This document shows, piece by piece, positions 7,588 to 15,399 of a stretch of DNA of 57,126 nucleotides. The stretch lies in contig CAJXRZ010000037.1 of assembly GCA_913060515.1 (NCBI GenBank), positions 1-57,126 of the forward strand, in the 5' to 3' direction. A model generated the notes under the pieces. It did not search any database. It was not told the DNA's origin and saw nothing but the letters and a program-made list of their open reading frames with translations. Position 1 is the first letter of the stretch. Every line of letters starts with the position of its first letter. A program made the translations under genes and the position numbers. The stretch is from an uncultured Pseudomonadota bacterium (GTDB lineage Bacteria > Myxococcota_A > UBA796 > CAJQPC01).

Positions 7588-8454
7588 GTGCCGCGCACCC
7601 TGAAGAACCTGCTGATGTCTCTGTTCACAGCCGGGGTCGTCCTGGGCGGTACGGAGCTGTTGCTCAACCTGCTGGACTGGCCTCCACCCTCGATCTACGT
7701 CGACGGACACCGGCCGATTTGGACCCTGCATCCCGACGTGGATCTGGAGCTGCGACACCACGAGCTGGAACGGGACTTCTCCGTGCACGTCAGCGGTGTG
7801 GGCTTTCGCGGACCCGAGCCGGTCGCTCCGCGCATTGCCTGCTTGGGCGACTCGACGACCTTCGGATGGGGTGTACGCGAAGAGGAAGCTTGGCCCGCTC
7901 TTCTGGGGGAGCAACTTGGCGTAGAGGTGCTCAACGCTGGGGTGCCTGGCTACTCCAGCTACCAAGGCTTGGCGACCTTGGACCGGGTGCTGGCCCTCAA
8001 GCCCGATGTGGTGGTGCTGGCCTACATGATCCGTGATGCCGACCCCGCGTCCCTGCCAGACAGCGAACAGATCGATCCCGGGCCGGCGAATCCCCTGCAG
8101 ATACAGCGCGCGCTGGTCTCTTTGCTGCCCACGCCGGCTCCAGCCCCACCCGCCGGCGAGACGCAGCGGGTGCCGCCCACTGCCTACGCAGCGAACGTCG
8201 ACGCGCTGGTGCGGCGCGTAGAGGCCTCGGGGGCGCAAGCGCTGCTGTTGAGCTTCCCGGTGCAAGAAGCCCGCAGCGAACACCAAGCGGTCCTGGCAGA
8301 GCGCGGTGCTCTGAGCCCTGAGCTTCCGGCCCAAGCCTTCTTCGAGCTGGACCCCATCCACCTCAACGTGGAGGGCAACCAGATGCTGGCCCAATGGTTG
8401 GCCGCGGAGTTGGCGCGGCCCTCGGCACCACCAGCTGAGCCTGGCGAAAACTAA
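7588..8454 (+). CDS. SGNH/GDSL-type hydrolase, membrane anchored
   Basis: The 288-residue protein has an N-terminal hydrophobic segment (about residues 8-28), then an SGNH fold. Block I is CLGDSTTFGWG with nucleophile Ser89, a Gly of block II is in NAGVPGYSS, and the catalytic Asp-His pair is in DPIHLN near the C-terminus. The usual GxND of block III is not obvious; the equivalent stretch may be YMIRDAD. Such enzymes are esterases, lipases or acyltransferases acting on lipids or sugars. The start is GTG 7588. The stop codon overlaps that of the convergent membrane-protein gene at 8451-8454. Confidence 0.85.
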   Translation: MPRTLKNLLMSLFTAGVVLGGTELLLNLLDWPPPSIYVDGHRPIWTLHPDVDLELRHHELERDFSVHVSGVGFRGPEPVAPRIACLGDSTTFGWGVREEEAWPALLGEQLGVEVLNAGVPGYSSYQGLATLDRVLALKPDVVVLAYMIRDADPASLPDSEQIDPGPANPLQIQRALVSLLPTPAPAPPAGETQRVPPTAYAANVDALVRRVEASGAQALLLSFPVQEARSEHQAVLAERGALSPELPAQAFFELDPIHLNVEGNQMLAQWLAAELARPSAPPAEPGEN

Positions 8455-9107
8455 AGGCCGATCTCCTCGGCGGGCTGCTGACCGCTCAGATCCAGCCAGA
8501 GGATGTAGCGAGAGAGCAGCAGGGCCGGCAGGACCAAGAAGGGACCCAGCAGAGGGACGGCGGTCAGACCTCCGCAGACGAGCACCAGAAGAAAGTCGGT
8601 GATGACCACATCCTGAAAGCGACGCTTCATCAGGTCCAGGGCCATGGCGAAAGAGGCCTTGAGGGAGTGCCCCTGGGAGAGGGCGCTCTCCGGCAGAAAG
8701 AGCAGGGGCCGCAGGAGCAAGCCCGGCACGATGCACATCAGGAAACCCAAGACCACGATGGGGGCACGCACCGCCTCCAAGGCCACCGCCTCCAGGACCT
8801 CAAAGCCGCCCACCTTGACCAGGGAGCCGTCGGTGCCGGCCATGGCGGCCTGCAGACGACGCAGCCACCAGACCTCGATGGGGGCCGTGCAGATGCGACC
8901 GACAAAGAAGAGCAGGCTGGCGTAGGGCCAGAAACGTGGGCCTTCCAGGATTTCGGCACCGGAGAGCGCCCCGAGCAGCACACCCGAGGCCAAGAGCGTG
9001 GCCATCACCACCATGGCACCGGCCAGCACCAAAGTGGGCTTGAGCATCTCCTTGTGGTGCTTCATCGCCACGCGAAAGATCGCACTCAAGATGGGGCCAA
9101 TTCTCAA
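8451..9107 (-). CDS. Multipass membrane protein of unknown function
   Basis: The 218-residue protein has about five hydrophobic helices and no recognised catalytic motif. The start is set at TTG 9107: it overlaps the upstream TGA as TTGA, and GGAG lies six bases before it. A longer frame to 9170 would run deep into the glycosylase-like gene. It is the last gene of a three-gene coupled operon with a TerB-like protein and a uracil-DNA-glycosylase-like protein. The many helices joined by short loops suggest a membrane-embedded structural or transport role, but function cannot be assigned. Confidence 0.7.
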   Translation of the reverse strand: MRIGPILSAIFRVAMKHHKEMLKPTLVLAGAMVVMATLLASGVLLGALSGAEILEGPRFWPYASLLFFVGRICTAPIEVWWLRRLQAAMAGTDGSLVKVGGFEVLEAVALEAVRAPIVVLGFLMCIVPGLLLRPLLFLPESALSQGHSLKASFAMALDLMKRRFQDVVITDFLLVLVCGGLTAVPLLGPFLVLPALLLSRYILWLDLSGQQPAEEIGL

Positions 9108-9763
9108 GCGCCGCTCCAATTCAACTGGGTGAGCCGCTGGGACATGAGCTCCGGAAAGCGCTTGTACCAAGTGGCGTTCAGTGGACTTGGATGGGGTACG
9201 GGGTGGAGCACAAAGTCCTTTCCACCCAAGCTGACCTGCAAGCTACGCTCGTAGCGGTCCGGCAGGGCCCAGAAGGCCTTGAGCTGAGGCTTGAGAGACT
9301 TGTCGGCCAAGCCGAACCACTCGAATGCGACGTTGCCGCAGGTGATCAGGTCACGGCCCTGCCACTGATCCACCAGGAGCTCCTGGATGTGGGGCAAGAA
9401 GCGGCGCTTGACCTTGACCGACCAGGCTTTGTTGCCGGTGGGCTTGTAGGGCACGGTGTTGGCCCAGAAGAAGTTTTCTCCTGCGCGCTTGTAGTCCTCC
9501 AGGGAGGCTGCATCTCGGCCAAACTGCGCCTGATGCAAGGCCTGTCGGATGAGTTGCCCACCCTTTCCGATGAAGGGCTCGTTTTCGATGACCTCGTGGC
9601 GGCCTGGATCACGACCCATGACCCCGATTCTGGCTTGCAGCGAGCCTGAGCCCAAGAGCACCGGCGTGGTGGGATCCACACCTGCTCCCTGGTAGACCGG
9701 CACATCGATGGGCATCTCGCCCAAGGCTGCCTCGGCCTGAATCGCCGCCAGCAGCGCCCTCAC
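9104..9763 (-). CDS. Uracil-DNA glycosylase superfamily protein
   Basis: The 219-residue protein has the two hallmark regions of the superfamily. Near the N-terminus is GVMGRDPGRHEV followed by EPFIGKGGQLI, equivalent to the 'GEAPG...G.PF.G..G' motif of family 4/5 enzymes. Near the C-terminus is HPSPLNATW, equivalent to the uracil-pocket loop. These enzymes excise uracil or other damaged bases from DNA. Motif A reads GRDPG, not GEAPG, so it belongs to a divergent subfamily whose substrate may differ. No FeS-type cysteine set is evident. The start is GTG 9763, overlapping the upstream stop as GTGA. Confidence 0.8.
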   Translation of the reverse strand: MRALLAAIQAEAALGEMPIDVPVYQGAGVDPTTPVLLGSGSLQARIGVMGRDPGRHEVIENEPFIGKGGQLIRQALHQAQFGRDAASLEDYKRAGENFFWANTVPYKPTGNKAWSVKVKRRFLPHIQELLVDQWQGRDLITCGNVAFEWFGLADKSLKPQLKAFWALPDRYERSLQVSLGGKDFVLHPVPHPSPLNATWYKRFPELMSQRLTQLNWSGA

Positions 9764-10212
9764 GCGTTCAGGACTTCGTCGATGGTGAACTGGTCCAGGC
9801 CCATGGCCTTGCCCAGCGCCTCTACCTGTGCGCGGGACTGCTTGACCCCGGCCAAGTTGGAGAGCAGCGCGGCGGCCACATCGGAGATGGCCCGGCTGAC
9901 CTCGCGCTCGCCCAGGCCCAGCTTCTCGGCGTAAGAACGGATGACGTTGGTCTCCTCCTCGCCCAGCTGCATGTCGGCGAAGGCCACCAACACCAAGCTC
10001 TTGATGAAGGCTTCCTTCAGGGCCGGGGTGTTGACCACGCTCAGGTCGACGGTGTCGGTCTTGCCAGCAGGCAGCTCATCCTCGAAGGACTGAATCAGGA
10101 GCAGCTCGCGGGGGTGGTCCCCGTCGGCGCTGGCCACCTCACGCATGGCTTGGCAGAGGGCGAATCCGACGGAATGGTCCATCTGGACCATCTGCTTCAT
10201 GATGCTTCGCAT
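9760..10212 (-). CDS. TerB-like domain protein
   Basis: The 150-residue, probably all-helical cytoplasmic protein has the TerB (tellurite-resistance/DnaJ-associated) signature: a first helix with ASADGDHPRE, then LVLVAFADMQLGEEE and an RSYAEKLGL helix. TerB-like domains bind metal through acidic residues and often sit in membrane stress-response or surveillance complexes (family knowledge). The start is ATG 10212 with GGAG seven bases upstream. It is the first gene of a coupled operon with a glycosylase-like protein and a membrane protein, a combination I do not recognise from known ter operons. Confidence 0.75.
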   Translation of the reverse strand: MRSIMKQMVQMDHSVGFALCQAMREVASADGDHPRELLLIQSFEDELPAGKTDTVDLSVVNTPALKEAFIKSLVLVAFADMQLGEEETNVIRSYAEKLGLGEREVSRAISDVAAALLSNLAGVKQSRAQVEALGKAMGLDQFTIDEVLNA

Positions 10213-10254
10213 TGGGGCGCTCCGAGTGGGGGTGGGGAAATGGGTTGGGGGATT

Positions 10255-11013
10255 CTAATCTTCGTCGTCAGCCAATGGGGAGACGGCGTGAAGGATGCGC
10301 AGGAGCTCTTCGGGATCGAAGCGCTCGAGCAGCTCTTGAGTGCGCACGGAGCGCTCGACCAACATCAGGTACAGGTGGTCCGGTCCAGCGGGGATCGCGC
10401 CCAGAGCGTGGGCAGCCTCCTCCCACCCATCGCCCAGGGCGATCTGGCCCGCTTCCAGGCCGTGGATGAGCATCTCTTCGTCGGCATCTCCCCAGAGACC
10501 GTCGGGCATCCCGCGGGGCCGAAAGATCAGGGTCACTCCAGCGATCACCAGCATTCCGATCAACCAGGCGTTGACCCCTGCCAACCATCCCACCAGCAAC
10601 CAGCCGAACATCAGGAAGAGCCCAGCGCAGCCCGCAGCCCTGCGGCGGCGGTGCTTGGTGTCGAAGGCACGCGCGCCCTTGACCATATCCAGGAGTCCCT
10701 GGGGCCCCATGCTCTCAAGCTGCTCGGTGCGCAGCCAGCTGCCTGCTCCGGTGTCCCAAGCATTGAGCCAGCCATCCCAGCGCAGGCCGGCCTGCCGCGC
10801 AGCGCGGCGCAGGCCCTCTTCCAAGACCGGAATCGGCTCCGGCTCCACGCCCTCCCACAGGCCCGGATCATGGAAGCCTTGCAGGTGCTCCGACTCCGCC
10901 GAGAGCAGCACCTCCACGTCCTCGACCAGCAGCCGAAGCCGCGGGTGAATCCACATGTCCTCTGGGTCCAGGACGTAGCCCAAGGCCCGGAGTGCGGGTG
11001 CACGGTCGCTCAT
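10255..11013 (-). CDS. Membrane protein of unknown function with two central helices
   Basis: The 252-residue protein has a soluble N-terminal half of about 130 residues rich in Trp and acidic residues, a basic stretch (KHRRRRAA), two adjacent transmembrane helices (about residues 135-180), and an acidic helical C-terminal region ending PLADDED. The start is ATG 11013; an upstream in-frame extension would overlap the divergent tetR gene. Its promoter must lie in the 56-base spacer shared with tetR, so TetR control is likely. No family is recognised. Confidence 0.7.
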   Translation of the reverse strand: MSDRAPALRALGYVLDPEDMWIHPRLRLLVEDVEVLLSAESEHLQGFHDPGLWEGVEPEPIPVLEEGLRRAARQAGLRWDGWLNAWDTGAGSWLRTEQLESMGPQGLLDMVKGARAFDTKHRRRRAAGCAGLFLMFGWLLVGWLAGVNAWLIGMLVIAGVTLIFRPRGMPDGLWGDADEEMLIHGLEAGQIALGDGWEEAAHALGAIPAGPDHLYLMLVERSVRTQELLERFDPEELLRILHAVSPLADDED

Positions 11014-11038
11014 GGCTCTTGGGCTATCACGGCATCCA

Positions 11039-11058
11039 AACCCTTCAAGCGGTGGGTT
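11039..11058. promoter_or_regulatory. Inverted repeat AACCC-N10-GGGTT between tetR and its divergent neighbour
   Basis: Five-base arms are separated by ten bases in the divergent spacer. It may be a TetR half-site arrangement or chance; the neighbouring palindrome at 11061 is more convincing. Confidence 0.25.
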
Positions 11059-11060
11059 AT

Positions 11061-11075
11061 GCCCATGCCATGGGC
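11061..11075. promoter_or_regulatory. Perfect palindrome GCCCAT-GCC-ATGGGC, probable TetR autoregulatory operator
   Basis: Six-base perfect arms flank a three-base centre and span the tetR start codon (ATG 11070). TetR regulators commonly bind 15-20 bp palindromes between themselves and a divergent target. Binding here would block both tetR translation initiation DNA and nearby promoters. It could also be chance in GC-rich DNA. Confidence 0.4.
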
Positions 11076-11690
11076 CTACGAGAGCAGAAGAAAGCCGCGC
11101 GGCGCAAAGCCATCCTGGACGCGGGCCGACACGCCATGCTGGAGGAGGGCTTTGAGCGGGCGAGCGTGGAGCGCATTGTCGCCGAAGTTGGCATCGCACG
11201 TGGCACCTTCTACCTGTACTTTCCAGACAAAGAGTCCCTCTTCTCCACCCTATTGGAGGAGCTCTATGCGCCCTTTGTTGACGCCCTCAGAGCCCACGCA
11301 GACGCGCTGGCCTCGGCCTCGACCACCCAGCAACAACAGCTTCTCTATTTGCAGATGAGCTTGGGACTGGCGCAGGTCTTGGAGAATACGAAGAGCACGC
11401 TTCCCCTCCACTTCCAGCACGCGCGCGCACCCGGTGTCTCAGGGCACCTCTGTAGAGCATGGCTGACCCAAGTCGAGGACACTGCGATCACAATCCTGGA
11501 GGACGCACAGGCCCGAGGCTTGGTCCGGCACCACGACTGCGCCTCTGTCGCGCTGGCCATCGTGGGCGCGGCCGAGCGCCTGCTCTGGGCTTGGCTGCAG
11601 GGCGACCCCCGCCTCAACGCAGAACAGGCGGCCAGTGAGCTGGCACGCCTGTTCTTTGATGGCATCCGCCCCAGGGCGGTTCAGTCCTAG
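11070..11690 (+). CDS. TetR-family transcriptional regulator
   Basis: The 206-residue protein has an N-terminal helix-turn-helix: RKAILDAGRHAMLEEGFE, then ERIVAEVGIARGTFYLYFPD, a textbook TetR DNA-binding domain ending in the 'GTFYLYFPDKESL' helix. The C-terminal ligand-binding domain is all helical and not specific enough to name a ligand. The start is ATG 11070, inside a 15-bp palindrome, which suggests autoregulation. The divergent membrane-protein gene 56 bases away is the obvious second target. TetR proteins are usually ligand-released repressors (family knowledge). Confidence 0.93.
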   Translation: MGLREQKKAARRKAILDAGRHAMLEEGFERASVERIVAEVGIARGTFYLYFPDKESLFSTLLEELYAPFVDALRAHADALASASTTQQQQLLYLQMSLGLAQVLENTKSTLPLHFQHARAPGVSGHLCRAWLTQVEDTAITILEDAQARGLVRHHDCASVALAIVGAAERLLWAWLQGDPRLNAEQAASELARLFFDGIRPRAVQS

Positions 11691-11726
11691 CCGCCGGGCT
11701 TTGGGCCTTGCGCTCAGAGGACGCCC

Positions 11727-13301
11727 TTAGAACTCGTAGAGGTAGACCGAGCCCTTGTCGTTGCTGGCGCGGCGGCTGGCGCCGACCACGAGCACATCGC
11801 GGAACAAGGTGTCTTGGTTCTCAACGACATCCACCCAGCTACCGTAGCGGTCATCCGCAGCGGATCCCGCCAGCTTGATGTCGGCGTCGGTGGTAGCGCT
11901 CAGGCTGGCGCCCGAGGTCGGTGCCAAGAAGACGTACACAGCGCCGCGGTCGTTGCTGCCCTGACGGTTGGCCGAGACCACCACATCGGGAGAACCGTCG
12001 CGGTCCACATCACCAGTGGCCAATCCTGCGCCAAACTGGTCGCCGGTGAGCTGGCCAGAGAACTTGATGTCCGCCTGGGCGCCAATCGCGCCGGTGACCG
12101 CGCTGTTTCCACGAATCAGGTAGGCCGCGCCGCGCCCGTTGTGGCTCAGTGCGCCCGCCAAGAAGTCGTCGTAGCCGTCGCCGTCAAAGTCACCGGCCTC
12201 GGCGAGCTGGTTGCCAGCCTCGCTGCCGGCCAAGTTGCCACGAAGAATCGCGTCGGCGTCGTTGAGGTCCGCGGGCAAGGTGCTCGCGGTGATGACGTAG
12301 ACGGAGCCAGCGTCGGTCTTGCCTGAGTGGTCACGGCTGCGCGCGCCCACAGCAAAGTCCGCAGCGCCGTCGCCGTCAAAGTCACCGATGCCACGGACGC
12401 GAGCGCCCACACCGTCACCAGCACCCTCGCCACCCACGACACCGTCGGCGTCTGCCAGGTTCATGTCTGCGGTGATGGGCCCGTTGATCAAGTAGACCGC
12501 ACCGGAGCCGTCGCCGCCGTCGTCAGCGCCGCTGGCACCGACGATCACGTCGCTGACTCCGTCGCCGTCCAAGTCACCGACGATGTCCAGACCGGAGCCT
12601 GCGAAGTCGTTGGCCTTGATGCCGGTGATGGCGATCGCAGCGGCGGGCAGGGTGTTGTTGCCCCGGTCGGCCCAGGTCACAATGTAGACCGCGCCGGCAT
12701 TGACCTTCCAAGTGTCGACGGGGTCGTCCCAGGAGCGCGCCCCGATCAGGAACTCATTTCCGGTGGTGGCGTTCAAGTCGCCATCTTCGATGAGGGTCAT
12801 GTCCCGCTTGTAGGCGTAGCCCGCGACATTCTGAGCGACAGAGCCGGTCTCGCCGTACCACTTGCCCTTCACGCCGTCGGCGCGGAAGCTGCCAGCCTTG
12901 AAGCGCCCCTTGTCCATGTATGCGCCACCAGCGCCGCTGCTGTAGTCGGAACCAGCAGCCACCTCGGAGCGGTTGTCCCCGTTCATGTCACCGATCGAGG
13001 CCACCGAGATTCCCAAGTTGTCGCCGGAAGACTCGCCCTGCCAGGAGGAGCGCGCGACGTTGGCGCCGACACTCGTCCCCAGAGGAACAGCAATGGGGGT
13101 TCCGTAGGGTGCCCAGCGATCAACGCCAGGCTTGTAGAGAGGGTCATCCCACTTGGTAGACATCTCTTCCGGCAACAGAGGCTCGATGTTCTCATCGGCT
13201 GCAACGGCTCCACCGGGGGCATCCAATTCCATGGGCTCGACAGCGCACGCGGAGAGGGCTGCGAGGCCTCCGACCAGAGCGAGAAGGGACAGCTTGTGCA
13301 T
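11727..13301 (-). CDS. FG-GAP repeat (beta-propeller) lipoprotein
   Basis: The 524-residue protein begins with a signal peptide ending in lipobox LSAC (Cys19), so it should be lipid anchored. After a linker (DRWAPYGTPIAVPLG) come about seven FG-GAP repeats. Examples are VGDLDGDGVSDVIVGAS, IGDFDGDGAADFAVGAR and AGDFDGDGYDDFLAGAL, each with a calcium-binding DxDxDG loop as in integrin alpha chains. Seven repeats predict a seven-bladed propeller, a typical surface adhesion or binding module. The start is ATG 13301 with GGAG upstream. It is a paralogue of the next gene upstream (13591-15123), sharing the pre-propeller segment; the intrinsic terminator between them suggests separate transcription. 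Confidence 0.92.
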   Translation of the reverse strand: MHKLSLLALVGGLAALSACAVEPMELDAPGGAVAADENIEPLLPEEMSTKWDDPLYKPGVDRWAPYGTPIAVPLGTSVGANVARSSWQGESSGDNLGISVASIGDMNGDNRSEVAAGSDYSSGAGGAYMDKGRFKAGSFRADGVKGKWYGETGSVAQNVAGYAYKRDMTLIEDGDLNATTGNEFLIGARSWDDPVDTWKVNAGAVYIVTWADRGNNTLPAAAIAITGIKANDFAGSGLDIVGDLDGDGVSDVIVGASGADDGGDGSGAVYLINGPITADMNLADADGVVGGEGAGDGVGARVRGIGDFDGDGAADFAVGARSRDHSGKTDAGSVYVITASTLPADLNDADAILRGNLAGSEAGNQLAEAGDFDGDGYDDFLAGALSHNGRGAAYLIRGNSAVTGAIGAQADIKFSGQLTGDQFGAGLATGDVDRDGSPDVVVSANRQGSNDRGAVYVFLAPTSGASLSATTDADIKLAGSAADDRYGSWVDVVENQDTLFRDVLVVGASRRASNDKGSVYLYEF

Positions 13302-13517
13302 CTTGAGATCTCCAAGGGGGGCGAATGACAACGTTCTCAACCTTGAATCGGCTCCACCAAGAGCAGACTTGAGGCCGCGATACGACGCACCATCCTCAGA
13401 TCAGCCTGACCTAGGGCCGAAAGCCCCGCAAGGGCCGATGTGAACTGATAGGTGACACCCCCAGCCCGAAATCCGCATGGGGTAAGGGTTTGCGGCAATC
13501 TTTCACCAGAATGTCCG

Positions 13518-13568
13518 CAAACAAAAATCGCCGCAGTGGTCCACATGATGTGGCGCCACCGCGGCGAT
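13518..13568 (-). terminator. Intrinsic terminator of the upstream FG-GAP gene
   Basis: On the minus strand an imperfect stem of about 13 pairs (ATCGCCGC/GCGGCGAT plus GTGG/CCAC, one A-C mismatch) encloses a smaller CCACAT/ATGTGG hairpin and is followed by TTTTTGTTTG. It starts about 23 bases after the TGA of the FG-GAP gene ending at 13591. This is the clearest rho-independent terminator in the window. The remaining 13302-13517 stretch must hold the promoter of the downstream FG-GAP gene, but I see no clear element. Confidence 0.8.
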
Positions 13569-13590
13569 CGTGACCGATCCAGCTTGGGAA

Positions 13591-15123
13591 TCAGGGACTC
13601 TGGAAGAGGTAGACCGCGCCCTTGTTGCCCGTTCCGCGCGAGCTGGCACCGACCATCAACGTGTTCTTTCCGTCGACGGTGGTGTTCTCCGCCACGTCGA
13701 CCCAGGAGCCAAAGCGATCGTTAGAGCCCACACCGGAGAGCTTAGAGTCGGCGTCGTAAGAGGCGATCGTTCCAGTCACCGGTCCGTAGAAGACGTAGAC
13801 GGCACCCCGATCGCTCGAAGACTGGCGGTTGGCCGCCACGATCACATCTTCCGTGCCGTCGCCTGAGATGTCCCCCGAGGTCACCCCAGAGCCGAACTGG
13901 TCCCCGTTGGACTGACCGACGAAACGGGCGTAGGCCACCTCGCCCATCTTTCCAGAGGTCACGGAGCCCTGGAGCACGTAGGCGTTGCCCAGATCGTTGT
14001 GGCCCAAAGATCCAACCAGGTAGTCATTCAGGCCGTCTCCATCGAGATCGCCGGCCTCGCTCACGCCACTTCCGCCCTCGGATCCATCCTTGTTGCCCCG
14101 GATGATGATGTCGGCATCGGCCAAGGTGCTCGGCATGGTGCCGGAGGTGATCACGTAGACCGCTCCCGCGTCCACGCCGTTGGTGTCCTCGGTGCGGGCT
14201 CCGACAGCGAAGTCATCGACGCCGTCGCCGTCCACGTCACCCAACCCGACGATTCGGGAGCCGATGGCGTCCCCGGCGGTCTCGCCACCGATCTCGGCGT
14301 CGGCAACAGCCAGGTCCACGTCTGCGGTGATGGGCCCGTTGATGATGTAAACGCAGCCACTCGACGAGCCGTTGGTGTCCGCTCCAGTGGCGCCCACAGC
14401 CAGCTCAGCGAAGCCGTCTCCGTCCAGGTCGCCCACGATGTCCACGCCCGCACCTGCGTACTCGTAGGCCTTGGTCCCTGTGAGAGCCAGGGCTCCACTG
14501 GGCAGTGTGTTGTTGCCACGGTCAAAGCCAAACACCAGATAAGCGGCGCCTGCGTTCACCTGCCAGGTCTTGACGGGGTTGCTCCAGGTGCGCGCGCCCA
14601 TGATGAAGTCGTCGTTGCCGTCTCCATCCACGTCGCCGCCCCCAGCGACCTGCTCACCTGCGCGGCTGCCGCTGACCCCGTACCAACGGCCCTTGGAGGC
14701 GTCGGCCCGGTAGTTGCCCGTCTTGAAGCTGGCGCGGTTCATGTACGCCGCGCCGTCGCCCGAGCCCGTCCCGCTGCCGTAGATGGACCCCATCGCCATG
14801 TCTTCCAGACCGTCGGCGTTCAGGTCACCCACCGCTGCCACTCCGATGCCCAAGCGATCGCCGTCGCCCTCGCCCTTCCAGGTCGCGTCCACGACGTTGT
14901 AGGCGTTGGAGCTCCCCAAGGGGATGCTGACCGGGATGCCCTGGGGTGCCCAACGGTCCACCTCCGGCATGTAGTCCGGGTTGTCCCAGTTCAGGTCGGC
15001 GTCCTGCCCAAGGGCGTCGTAGCGGTCTCCGTCTTCCAGAATGTACGACTCCTGTTCCGTGCCGGGCGCTGCGCAAGCGAAGAGTGCGAGGGGCAACAGG
15101 AGGATGGCGATCTTGCGGTCCAT
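13591..15123 (-). CDS. FG-GAP repeat (beta-propeller) lipoprotein, paralogue
   Basis: The 510-residue lipoprotein has a lipobox in MDRKIAILLLPLALFAC (Cys17). The linker DRWAPQGIPVSIPLG parallels that of the downstream paralogue. About seven FG-GAP repeats follow, including VGDLDGDGFAELAVGAT, LGDVDGDGVDDFAVGAR and AGDLDGDGLNDYLVGSL with DxDxDG calcium loops. A surface-anchored calcium-dependent propeller is predicted; the ligand is unknown. The start is ATG 15123 with GGAG five bases upstream. Transcription appears to end at the strong terminator at 13568-13518. The two copies differ throughout, so the duplication is not recent. Confidence 0.92.
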   Translation of the reverse strand: MDRKIAILLLPLALFACAAPGTEQESYILEDGDRYDALGQDADLNWDNPDYMPEVDRWAPQGIPVSIPLGSSNAYNVVDATWKGEGDGDRLGIGVAAVGDLNADGLEDMAMGSIYGSGTGSGDGAAYMNRASFKTGNYRADASKGRWYGVSGSRAGEQVAGGGDVDGDGNDDFIMGARTWSNPVKTWQVNAGAAYLVFGFDRGNNTLPSGALALTGTKAYEYAGAGVDIVGDLDGDGFAELAVGATGADTNGSSSGCVYIINGPITADVDLAVADAEIGGETAGDAIGSRIVGLGDVDGDGVDDFAVGARTEDTNGVDAGAVYVITSGTMPSTLADADIIIRGNKDGSEGGSGVSEAGDLDGDGLNDYLVGSLGHNDLGNAYVLQGSVTSGKMGEVAYARFVGQSNGDQFGSGVTSGDISGDGTEDVIVAANRQSSSDRGAVYVFYGPVTGTIASYDADSKLSGVGSNDRFGSWVDVAENTTVDGKNTLMVGASSRGTGNKGAVYLFQSP

Positions 15124-15171
15124 AGGGGCTCCGAGGTGTGGGACTTACGAATCTATCACCTCGCTTTCTCA

Positions 15172-15189
15172 GGACAATGACAAAGACAA
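15172..15189. repeat. Three tandem NGACAA hexamers upstream of an FG-GAP gene
   Basis: The plus strand reads GGACAA-TGACAA-AGACAA (TTGTCN on the minus strand), about 50 bases upstream of the FG-GAP start at 15123. The last TTGTCC is 16 bases from TAGATT (15156-15151), a possible weak -35/-10 pair. This divergent spacer (15124-15399) otherwise shows nothing I can name. Confidence 0.3.
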
Positions 15190-15399
15190 CCCTCAGGTGA
15201 CACGCCTCCCCAAGAATCTGGAATCCGGCCATAAATCGGAAAAGCGAAAGTCTGTCCTCGCCGCCTTAGGATCACAGGAAGGTCCAGCGGCCCCTGTCCT
15301 AAACAGCGCGCGGCACCCATGGCACCTCTGAGCCATACACCTCCTCCAGCATCTCAGCCCTCTCCGCGTTAGTCTGCGCCCCCAGCGCCTCGGATCCCC

